Below, in pieces: positions 1 to 6,933 of a DNA stretch of 64,000 nt (the first letter of the stretch is position 1; each line of letters opens with the position of its first letter). Below the pieces are notes generated by a model. The model was given only the letters and a program-made list of their open reading frames with translations. It was not told the DNA's origin and did no database searches. A program made the position numbers and the translations under genes. The stretch is taken from positions 300,553-364,552 of the forward strand of contig JBBQED010000001.1 in assembly GCA_038320345.1 (NCBI GenBank). Direction: 5' to 3'. Origin of the DNA: JBBQED01 sp038320345. Its GTDB lineage: Bacteria > Bacteroidota > Bacteroidia > AKYH767-A > OLB10.

Positions 1-2
1 GT

Positions 3-1466
3 CGGGAAGCATTTTTAGCAGATATGAGTCATGAGATGCGGACACCATTGAGTGCAGTAAATGGATTGTCGTCGTTGCTAAAAGAAACAGCACTCGACCC
101 TATTCAGCAGGAATATGTAAAAGCAATTCGCCAGTCTTCGTCTCATTTACTGGAATTGTTAAATGATCTATTGGATGAAGCCTATCTGCAAACCGGCAAA
201 CTTCGTTTGGAAGAGATTCCGTTTTCTCCTGCTGATTTAATTCAAGATGTAGCTGAGATCTTACTTCCAAAAGCCAGAGAAAAAGGTCTGCAGTTGAATA
301 TTGAGGTGAAGGAGATAAATAACCTTTGGGTGAAGGGCGATCCTTTACGACTCAAGCAGATCCTTTTTAATCTTGCAGGCAATGGAATAAAATACAGCCT
401 GAAAGGGAGCGTAACCATTAAAGCTGCTATACTGGACGAGAGCCCCTCCCTGCGCCGACTTCAACTGGAAATAAGTGATGAAGGACAAGGAATGAGTGCG
501 GAGCAGCTAGAACGGCTGTTTGAGCGATTTGAAAAAGGAACAGGAACCCCAAGAGAAAGTACGGGGCTCGGACTTTATATCACCAAAAAGTTTATCGATT
601 TGCATAAGGGCACAATAACACCCAAGAGTACATTGGGTGTGGGTACAACCTTTATCGTTTCCTTACCTTATTCACCTGCTGCAATTCATGTTTCGGAAAA
701 GGAAGGTTTACCGTTTTCACTTCGTGGAAAAAGTATTTTGGTGGCAGAAGATGATGAATGGAACAGAACTGCAGAAGCGCTCATACTTTCTAATTATGGA
801 GCCGAAGTAACAACAGCAGAAGATGGACTGAAAGCATGGGAGCTGTTACAATCTAATGCGTTCGATGTTGCTTTTTTTGATTTACAAATGCCAGCATTGA
901 ATGGAGCAGCGCTCATAGAAAGATTGAGAAAAGAGGAAGGAAATCCGAATAGAGATATTCCCGTGTATGCTTTAACGGCCGCATATTTAAGAGATCAAAA
1001 AGAGCAACTTATTCAAGCAGGGTTTACCGCAGTTTTACAAAAGCCAATGCGCAAAGAAGAGCTCCATCATTTATTTATTGAAGAGCCGAAAATGGAGGCA
1101 ACTACTCCTTCCATCCACAATGAAAAATATAGTTTGTCAGAGTTGATGCTGATCACAAAAAATGATACCGCAGCAGTCAATCATTTTATCGCTCTTTTTC
1201 TCAAGAATACAGGCGGATTACTAGGAGAGATGCATCAGCGAATGGAAACTTTAGCATGGAAGGAGGCCTCTAATATTGCACATAAACTAATCCCTTCTTG
1301 CAAACAGTTTAAAGCAGTTGCATTGATTCCTTTGTTGGAGAAGATTCAGTATTGGTCGGAAGTGGAACCTGATAAACAGGATGCAGAACGATTGGTAAAA
1401 GAAATGGAAAGAGAAGCCCTTCAGTTAATGGAGGAATTGAATCAGTATTTGGATAAAAATAATTAA
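3..1466 (+). CDS. Hybrid sensor histidine kinase, 5' end outside window
   Basis: This is the C-terminal part of a hybrid histidine kinase. The reading frame is open back to base 3, so the gene starts before the window and its sensor domain is not visible. Numbering from the first visible Met (base 24), the phospho-acceptor His is residue 3 (SHEMRTPL), followed by an ATPase domain with N-box (NLAGNG, ~117), DEGQG (~152) and STGLGL (~179). A receiver domain (~237-345) has its phospho-Asp in FFDLQMP (~286). A C-terminal Hpt domain has His ~420 (NIAHKL). It ends 18 bases before a sigma-54 response regulator, its probable phosphorelay partner. Family and domain order are clear; the signal sensed cannot be inferred. 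Confidence 0.93.
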   Translation, partial: REAFLADMSHEMRTPLSAVNGLSSLLKETALDPIQQEYVKAIRQSSSHLLELLNDLLDEAYLQTGKLRLEEIPFSPADLIQDVAEILLPKAREKGLQLNIEVKEINNLWVKGDPLRLKQILFNLAGNGIKYSLKGSVTIKAAILDESPSLRRLQLEISDEGQGMSAEQLERLFERFEKGTGTPRESTGLGLYITKKFIDLHKGTITPKSTLGVGTTFIVSLPYSPAAIHVSEKEGLPFSLRGKSILVAEDDEWNRTAEALILSNYGAEVTTAEDGLKAWELLQSNAFDVAFFDLQMPALNGAALIERLRKEEGNPNRDIPVYALTAAYLRDQKEQLIQAGFTAVLQKPMRKEELHHLFIEEPKMEATTPSIHNEKYSLSELMLITKNDTAAVNHFIALFLKNTGGLLGEMHQRMETLAWKEASNIAHKLIPSCKQFKAVALIPLLEKIQYWSEVEPDKQDAERLVKEMEREALQLMEELNQYLDKNN

Positions 1467-1484
1467 TCAGATTTTAACTAGAAC

Positions 1485-2855
1485 ATGGGAATTCAGGAAG
1501 CACCTTTTCAGGTTTGGATTGTAGAAGACGATGAATGGTACAGCGAATTTTTGCGGTATTCGGTGTCGTTAATACCCGAGTATGAAGCAACTGTTTTTAG
1601 AACAGGAAAGGAATTACTCTCTCGACTTCATGAGAGCCCCGATGTGATTACACTTGACTTTCAATTACCGGATACTAACGGCGCGGCCTTACTGAAAAAA
1701 ATCAGAGAAGCTAACCCCGACATACAAGTGCTTGCTATTTCCAACCAGGAAAAAATAGATACCGCAATGGAACTTCTTCGTGGAGGTGCCTATGACTATC
1801 TCGTTAAAAGCGACGATCTCAGAGAAAAACTGTTGAATACACTTCAGCATCTTTATAAAAACCGAACGCTGAAAAGGAGAATCGACTCTTTGGAAAGGGA
1901 AGTTGGAAATAAGTTTACAGAGTATAAAAATATCATCGGCAAGAGTGAGCCTATGAAAAAAGTATTTGTCCTAATCGGGAAAGCCTCCCAAAATAATATT
2001 ATCGCTTCCATAACAGGAGAAACAGGAACAGGAAAAGAAGAAATTGCGAAAGCCATTCACTTTAACTCATCATATGGCAAAGGGCCATTCGTAGCAGTAA
2101 ATATGGCAGCAATCCCCAGAGAATTAGCAGAGAGTGAATTATTCGGACATGAAAAAGGTTCCTTTACAGGAGCCATGAACTCGCGTACGGGAAGGTTTGA
2201 AGAAGCTAATGATGGAACATTATTTCTGGATGAAATTGGCGAACTCGATTTATCGCTGCAAGCAAAGCTGTTGAGAGTATTGCAGGAGAGAGAAGTTTCT
2301 AGGATTGGAAGTAATAAAACTCACAAAATTAACTGCCGGATTCTTGTCGCAACTCATCGCAATTTATTAGAAGAGGTTAAACAAAAACGTTTCAGAGAAG
2401 ATTTGTATTATCGTTTGCTTGGATTACAGATTCAACTACCTCCACTTCGTGAAAGGGGCGGAGATGTATTATTACTTGCCCGACATTTTGTGCAGCAGTT
2501 TTGTAAGGACAATAAAATGGACGTAAAAGAGATTAATAAAGAAGGAAGTGAAAAACTGATGCGATATCCATTTCCAGGAAATATCCGTGAATTAAAATCG
2601 GTTGTAGAACTAGCCGTTGTAATGAGTAATGATACTACTATCGCTGCCGACGATATCATTTTGAACCAGCAGGAATCAGCCTTGATTCCTGCAGATGATG
2701 AAATGACCCTCGATGAATTCAACAAAAAAATCGTGCTGCATTATCTTGCCAAATACAACGATAATATTACTCTAGTGGCTAGTAAATTGGGAATAGGAAA
2801 ATCTACTATCTATCGGCTTTTGAAAAGAGAGCAAAGTAAAGAAGATCAAGGCTAA
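1485..2855 (+). CDS. Sigma-54-dependent response regulator, NtrC family
   Basis: A 456-residue transcription activator with receiver, AAA+ and Fis-type HTH domains. The receiver has the acidic pair EDD at 14-16, phospho-Asp ~58 (TLDFQLP) and Lys ~108. The AAA+ domain shows Walker A GETGTGKEE (~178), the sigma-54 contact loop GSFTGA (225-230, the usual GAFTGA with A to S) and Walker B FLDE (~247). The C-terminal HTH (~417-447, KLGIGKSTIYRLL) should bind upstream activating sites. It follows the hybrid kinase by 18 bases, so the two are probably co-transcribed and form a phosphorelay with RNA polymerase sigma-54 as output. Targets are unknown. Confidence 0.95.
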   Translation: MGIQEAPFQVWIVEDDEWYSEFLRYSVSLIPEYEATVFRTGKELLSRLHESPDVITLDFQLPDTNGAALLKKIREANPDIQVLAISNQEKIDTAMELLRGGAYDYLVKSDDLREKLLNTLQHLYKNRTLKRRIDSLEREVGNKFTEYKNIIGKSEPMKKVFVLIGKASQNNIIASITGETGTGKEEIAKAIHFNSSYGKGPFVAVNMAAIPRELAESELFGHEKGSFTGAMNSRTGRFEEANDGTLFLDEIGELDLSLQAKLLRVLQEREVSRIGSNKTHKINCRILVATHRNLLEEVKQKRFREDLYYRLLGLQIQLPPLRERGGDVLLLARHFVQQFCKDNKMDVKEINKEGSEKLMRYPFPGNIRELKSVVELAVVMSNDTTIAADDIILNQQESALIPADDEMTLDEFNKKIVLHYLAKYNDNITLVASKLGIGKSTIYRLLKREQSKEDQG

Positions 2856-2914
2856 TTTCTTCCGCATAAGAGTGGCTAGTTAAAATTAAATTTTATCCAA
2901 ATCGTTTGACTTTT

Positions 2915-3904
2915 ATGCGCCATCTCTACAACCCCGACTTAAGCACGATTCATCCTGATGAGCAATGGAAAGGAACTCCTTATCTCAACAATGCTTTTGT
3001 GAACCATGAATTTCCATTTACAACGAATTTCGGAATGGTTTTGAAATGGCAGTTAGGTGACAAGCCAAGAAAGGAAGAAAAGAAATCAGATACCTGGCGA
3101 CTAACGGTGCGGCATAACGAAGATTTTTTGAATCAGCAGGAGGATATGATTACTTGGTTAGGACATAGTACTTTTCATATTCGACTTAATGGATTTACGT
3201 TTATTACGGATCCTGTTTTCGGGAATGTTTCCCTTGTGAAACGACTCGCTAAACTTCCGCTTAATCCAATTAAATTAAAGCAACTAGATTTTCTATTGTT
3301 GAGCCATGATCACCGAGATCATTGCGATGAGCGCTCCCTGAAATTATTAGCGGATCATCATCCTCGAATGCAGATCTTGACGGGATTAAAAATGAGAGGG
3401 CTCACTAGTAAATGGATGAAGGGTCAGAAAATTCAAGAAGCAGGATGGTATCAACAGTATAAAACTCCTCAGGGCATAGAAGTTTTTTATCTTCCCTCTA
3501 GGCATTGGTCGAGGCGAGGATTGATAGATCTCAACCAACGACTTTGGGGAGCTTTTGTAATTCGGGGCGGAGGTAAAACCATTTATTTTATGAGTGATAG
3601 TGGATACGGCGCGCATTTTAAGGAAGCAGGAGAATTATTTCCTAATCCAGATATCTGTATCATGGGGATCGGCGCTTATCAACCAGAATGGTTTATGCAG
3701 GCAGCACATATTTCTCCAACAGATGCTGTAAAAGCATTTAATGAGATGAAGGGTAAAACCTTTATTCCAATGCATTATGGTACTTTTGATTTGAGTGATG
3801 AGCCTATTGGTGATCCATTAAGGATGATCAACGAATTAAAGGTAAAAGGAGAAATAAAAGGGAGCTTAAGGACTCCCGATGTCGGAGAATCGGTGCGATT
3901 TTAA
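2915..3904 (+). CDS. Metallo-beta-lactamase-fold hydrolase (NAPE-PLD/UlaG-like)
   Basis: About 329 residues of the metallo-beta-lactamase superfamily. The metal-binding HDHRDHCD motif lies near residue 131, preceded by WLGHSTFHI and FITDPVF, which are characteristic of the branch that includes N-acyl-phosphatidylethanolamine phospholipase D and UlaG. Further metal ligands are probably the Asp of FMSDSGYG and the His of MHYGTFD. No signal peptide is seen, so it is probably cytoplasmic. I chose the ATG at 2915; the frame is open to a TTG at 2906, but TTG starts are rare. It stands 59 bases after the regulator gene. The substrate is unknown. Confidence 0.88.
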   Translation: MRHLYNPDLSTIHPDEQWKGTPYLNNAFVNHEFPFTTNFGMVLKWQLGDKPRKEEKKSDTWRLTVRHNEDFLNQQEDMITWLGHSTFHIRLNGFTFITDPVFGNVSLVKRLAKLPLNPIKLKQLDFLLLSHDHRDHCDERSLKLLADHHPRMQILTGLKMRGLTSKWMKGQKIQEAGWYQQYKTPQGIEVFYLPSRHWSRRGLIDLNQRLWGAFVIRGGGKTIYFMSDSGYGAHFKEAGELFPNPDICIMGIGAYQPEWFMQAAHISPTDAVKAFNEMKGKTFIPMHYGTFDLSDEPIGDPLRMINELKVKGEIKGSLRTPDVGESVRF

Positions 3905-4005
3905 AAAAGAAACAGATAAAGTTTGGAGACAAAATTCAAATACTTTTTTCGTGCCTCCGCCACTTTAAAAATTTTAATGTATCATTTTAACTCAATACGT
4001 TCACT

Positions 4006-4458
4006 ATGAGAAACCTCATTTTAATTTTAGCACTTCAGATTATTGTTTTCATGGGATGCACCTCTTCGGGCGATAAGGAACAAAAGGCAGCAGTACAAGG
4101 AAGCATTCACAACCATGCCTTCTGTTATTATTATCAAGAGAATGGAGATACTATAATTCTACATCTGCATGTGAATGGGGAAAAGGCTAGTGGTGATTTA
4201 CTTTATCATCTCCATCAAAAAGATAAAAACAGCGGAGCAATAGAAGGTAGAATGGCCGGGGATACCCTATTTGCGGATTATACTTTTAGTTCGGAGGGAA
4301 TACTTTCGGTTAGGGAAGTAATATTTTTAAGACAAGGTGATACCTTTATTGAAGGCTTTGGAGAAGTCGAGGATCATCTTGGTAAGATGGTATTTAAAAA
4401 TAAAAAGGCAATTGAATTTGATGGTAAAATGATTTTCAAAAAAGGGGATTGTAATTAG
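4006..4458 (+). CDS. Small hypothetical lipoprotein
   Basis: A 150-residue protein with a lipoprotein signal peptide: a hydrophobic stretch after MRN ending in a lipobox FMGC (Cys ~18). The mature part is polar and beta-rich, with alternating hydrophobic residues and a repeated pattern of short charged turns. I recognise no catalytic motif or named family. It is probably anchored in a membrane facing the periplasm. It stands alone between the metallo-hydrolase and the convergent HxlR regulator. Confidence 0.75.
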   Translation: MRNLILILALQIIVFMGCTSSGDKEQKAAVQGSIHNHAFCYYYQENGDTIILHLHVNGEKASGDLLYHLHQKDKNSGAIEGRMAGDTLFADYTFSSEGILSVREVIFLRQGDTFIEGFGEVEDHLGKMVFKNKKAIEFDGKMIFKKGDCN

Positions 4459-4561
4459 AAAGAGTAGTTAGATAAAATTAAAGACTATTTCACATTTTCA
4501 TTGCTTTCAAATCAAACCCTTTACATTCTTATTAATTCGAATAAATCATAAAAACAAACCT

Positions 4562-4577
4562 CAGAAATTCGTTTCTG
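4562..4577. terminator. Small UUCG-loop hairpin, possible weak terminator
   Basis: A 6-bp perfect stem CAGAAA/TTTCTG closes a TTCG tetraloop between the convergent lipoprotein and HxlR genes. The U-tract is poor, so termination is only a possibility. Confidence 0.3.
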
Positions 4578-4584
4578 TTAGTAA

Positions 4585-4959
4585 TTACAGGATAGCTTCT
4601 TCAGGTTCTTGTATAAAAAATTTGCCCCATATTGCCATCTGTTCAATTACGGGAAGCATATCTTTCCCAAGAGGAGTTAATGAATACTCTACTCTTGGAG
4701 GGATCTCATGATATGCTTCACGGTGTATGATCCCATCCTGTTCGAGATCTCTCAAACTTTGAGTAAGCATTTTATGGGTAATGCCCTGAATTAGACGTCG
4801 CAGTTCGCCATATCGTAGAACGCTATCACGAAGATGCCAAATCAACATCCCCTTATACTTTCCACTAATCACTGAAAAGGTAAGCTCGACAGGGCAGTAA
4901 AAACTTCTGTCGTTGATTTTAAATTCGTAATTTTTCATTTTATTCAATGATTTTTCCAT
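4585..4959 (-). CDS. HxlR-family transcriptional regulator (YtfH-like)
   Basis: A 124-residue winged-helix regulator of the HxlR family. It has the conserved N-terminal Cys in FYCPVELTFSVISGKYK (~22), the HxlR signature ITHKMLTQSLRDLEQDGII (~62-80) and the wing VEYSLTPLG. In studied members (YodB, HypR, QorR) this Cys senses quinones, aldehydes or thiol-oxidising stress. It is divergent from an NmrA-family oxidoreductase, the same arrangement as E. coli ytfH/ytfG, so it probably represses that neighbour and itself. The start could also be Met 8 (base 4938). The shared promoter region contains a 23-bp inverted repeat that could be its operator. Confidence 0.92.
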   Translation of the reverse strand: MEKSLNKMKNYEFKINDRSFYCPVELTFSVISGKYKGMLIWHLRDSVLRYGELRRLIQGITHKMLTQSLRDLEQDGIIHREAYHEIPPRVEYSLTPLGKDMLPVIEQMAIWGKFFIQEPEEAIL

Positions 4960-4979
4960 TGATAGTCAATATGCTCTCT

Positions 4980-5002
4980 TTTTAGTACCTACCTTACTAA
5001 AA
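4980..5002. promoter_or_regulatory. Candidate HxlR operator
   Basis: A perfect inverted repeat, TTTTAGT-N9-ACTAAAA, in the hxlR/nmrA intergenic region. Outer AGT/ACT arms around an AT-rich core resemble published HxlR-family sites such as that of YodB. It lies just downstream of the predicted hxlR transcription start, where a bound repressor would block hxlR. An additional ACCTT-N5-AAGGT repeat (4991-5005) overlaps it. Confidence 0.5.
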
Positions 5003-5011
5003 GGTGCATAC

Positions 5012-5043
5012 TTGTGCAAAGGTATGTGATTTATATAGCTTTG
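5012..5043 (+). promoter_or_regulatory. Bacteroidota-type promoter for the NmrA gene
   Basis: A -33 TTG at 5012-5014 is followed after 21 bases by a -7 box TAGCTTTG at 5036-5043, matching the phylum consensus TTTG-N19-21-TAnnTTTG. It reads toward the NmrA gene with a leader of about 100 bases. Confidence 0.65.
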
Positions 5044-5047
5044 TCAA
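5017..5047 (-). promoter_or_regulatory. Bacteroidota-type promoter for hxlR, interleaved with the opposite promoter
   Basis: On the minus strand a TTG (5047-5045) and, after 20 bases, TACCTTTG (5024-5017) form a full consensus promoter reading toward the HxlR gene. Its two boxes are interleaved with those of the plus-strand promoter, so polymerase cannot sit on both at once. Confidence 0.65.
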
Positions 5048-5147
5048 GTTAATTTTAAAAAGTAGAAAAACTTAACCCTCTACCCAAGCATTTAAAAATA
5101 GAACCTAGATTTTAAAATTTGTAAATCATCAATCCAACAAAAAAATT

Positions 5148-6044
5148 ATGAAAAACACTTATGTAATCACAGGCGCCACCGGAAATACAGGCGGAGCCGT
5201 GGCTAGAGAATTATTGAAAGCCGGCCATGTTGTAAAAGTCCTTGGAAGAAATGTTGAAAAGCTGAAACCACTCACTGATGCTGGTGCCATTGCATTGCAA
5301 GGAGATGTTCTGGACGAAAATTTTCTAAAGACGGCTTTTACAGGCGCTGATGGAATTTATTTAATGGTTTCTGTTCCTCTCAATGAGAAAGATATGCGGA
5401 TGGCTTACCAAAAACAAAGTTCCGTTTTTCTGAATGCTGTAAAAGCTTCAGGTGTAAAAAATATTGTTTGGTTAAGCAGTGTTGGAACACATGATGGAAG
5501 TTCTAAAAGTATTATTCAAGGGCTTGCTGACATGGAGCACGAATGGAGTAAAGAGAAAGAACTGAATACACTGTTTTTGCGTGCATCTTATTTTATGGAA
5601 AATGCGATGTGGCAAATTGATACTATCAAACAAATGGGAATTGCAGGAGGTCCAATTCATGGGGAATTAAAATTCCCGATGGTAGCAACAAAAGATATTG
5701 GAAAGGTGGCCGCAGAACATTTAGTGCAACTTGATTTCAAAGGACAGGCTCATGAGTATGTTTTAGGTCAGCGCGATGTTAGTTATAATGAGTTGACGGA
5801 ACTGATCGGTCAAGAAATTGGAAAACCCGATTTAAAATATGTTGCGTTCCCTTATGACGATTCAGTAAAAGCGATGATTGGAATGGGGATGTCGGAAGAT
5901 GCTTCTAATCGCATGGTACAATTAAGCCGTGATATCAATGATGGAAAAGTCTATGAAGAATCAAAACGTACCGCACTCAATACAACAGCAACATCTGTGG
6001 AGGAGTTTGTAAAAACCATCGGACAGATTTATCGATCGAATTAA
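5148..6044 (+). CDS. NmrA-family NAD(P)-binding oxidoreductase (quinone oxidoreductase-like)
   Basis: A 298-residue Rossmann-fold protein. The N-terminal TGATGNTGGAVARELL (7-22) is the dinucleotide-binding glycine motif of NmrA/atypical short-chain dehydrogenases, and WLSSVGTH (~106) is a typical strand-4 region without the classical YxxxK pair. E. coli YtfG (QorB), with the same fold, reduces quinones using NADPH. The divergent HxlR regulator has the redox Cys, supporting a role in quinone or electrophile detoxification in the cytoplasm. A full consensus promoter lies about 100 bases upstream and a strong terminator follows. Confidence 0.9.
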   Translation: MKNTYVITGATGNTGGAVARELLKAGHVVKVLGRNVEKLKPLTDAGAIALQGDVLDENFLKTAFTGADGIYLMVSVPLNEKDMRMAYQKQSSVFLNAVKASGVKNIVWLSSVGTHDGSSKSIIQGLADMEHEWSKEKELNTLFLRASYFMENAMWQIDTIKQMGIAGGPIHGELKFPMVATKDIGKVAAEHLVQLDFKGQAHEYVLGQRDVSYNELTELIGQEIGKPDLKYVAFPYDDSVKAMIGMGMSEDASNRMVQLSRDINDGKVYEESKRTALNTTATSVEEFVKTIGQIYRSN

Positions 6045-6064
6045 GAGAAGAATTAAAAATTTTG

Positions 6065-6096
6065 AAGCGGAGTTCTGTAAAGGACTCCGCTTTTAG
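6065..6096 (+). terminator. Rho-independent terminator after NmrA gene
   Basis: A 9-bp stem AAGCGGAGT/ACTCCGCTT with a 10-base loop is followed by a short T-run, 20 bases after the stop codon. Confidence 0.75.
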
Positions 6097-6276
6097 TATT
6101 TATACCTTAGCGGTGAATTTGAATCACTCCTAATTACAACCACACTCTTTTTTTCTATACCAACTTGTTCTTCAGAGAGATACTTCCGAAACCATTTCAT
6201 TTTTATGGTCCTTCAAATTAAATAATCATAAAGCACAATGACAAAACAGGCGATCAAAGATGCTATAATATTTTAT

Positions 6277-6284
6277 TATTTTTG
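6277..6284 (+). promoter_or_regulatory. -7 box upstream of cyclophilin gene
   Basis: TATTTTTG matches TAnnTTTG; no good -33 TTG is seen at the right distance. The leader to the start codon would be about 70 bases. Confidence 0.4.
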
Positions 6285-6361
6285 CAGCGTACGGGAAGGC
6301 ATTTTTAGGCTGACCATCCTTCTGTTTAAAAAGAGCAAAATCAATTAAAATTAGAGTAACT

Positions 6362-6868
6362 ATGACACAAAATCCAAAGACCTTCTTTGATATGACCGCT
6401 GATGGCGAAAAAGTTGGTCGAATCGTTTTCGAATTAAGAGCAGATGTAACACCTAAAACAGCAGAAAATTTCCGCGCCTTATGTACAGGAGAAAAAGGAT
6501 TCGGTTATAAAGGATCTCCATTTCACAGAGTAATTCAAGAATTCATGTGCCAAGGAGGAGATTTTACGAATCAGAATGGTACTGGTGGAAAAAGTATTTA
6601 CGGAGAAAAATTTGCAGATGAAAATTTTGTTCTGAAACATACTGAACCGGGACTATTGTCGATGGCAAATGCAGGTCCTAATACAAACGGATCTCAGTTT
6701 TTCATCACCACTATTGTAACACCATGGCTCGACGGAAAACATACTGTATTCGGGAAAGTAGTGGAAGGAATGGATGTTGTTAAAAAGCTGGAAGCACTTG
6801 GGAGCAGAAGCGGTGCAACATCGAAAAAAATTATTGTGGAAGATTGCGGTGAGGTTAAAGAAGCGTAA
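6362..6868 (+). CDS. Peptidyl-prolyl cis-trans isomerase, cyclophilin type
   Basis: A 168-residue single-domain cyclophilin catalysing proline isomerisation during protein folding. Active-site motifs are complete: FHRVIQEFMCQGGDF contains the catalytic Arg and the Gln, SMANAGPNTNGSQFFIT forms the core, and WLDGKHTVFG supplies the Trp and His of the binding pocket. There is no signal peptide, so it should be cytoplasmic. Sequence detail such as ALCTGEKGFGYKG is closer to eukaryotic-like cyclophilin A than to E. coli PpiB, which is common in Bacteroidota. It is a single-gene unit ending in a bidirectional terminator. Confidence 0.96.
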   Translation: MTQNPKTFFDMTADGEKVGRIVFELRADVTPKTAENFRALCTGEKGFGYKGSPFHRVIQEFMCQGGDFTNQNGTGGKSIYGEKFADENFVLKHTEPGLLSMANAGPNTNGSQFFITTIVTPWLDGKHTVFGKVVEGMDVVKKLEALGSRSGATSKKIIVEDCGEVKEA

Positions 6869-6890
6869 TCAATCAGTCATTTAATCAAAT

Positions 6891-6920
6891 AAAAAAGGAA
6901 CCCCAAAAGGTTCCTTTTTT
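6891..6920. terminator. Bidirectional terminator
   Basis: A 12-bp perfect stem AAAAAAGGAACC/GGTTCCTTTTTT with a 6-base loop (CCAAAA) between the convergent cyclophilin and pseudouridine synthase genes. It supplies a U-run on either strand. Confidence 0.85.
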
Positions 6921-6933
6921 ATTACTTATTCAT

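Larger units (their letters stand above)
6045..6361. other. 317-base intergenic region
   Basis: It holds the terminator of the NmrA gene (6065-6096) and a -7-like box before the cyclophilin gene (6277-6284). I see no open frame or RNA gene in the rest. Confidence 0.6.
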
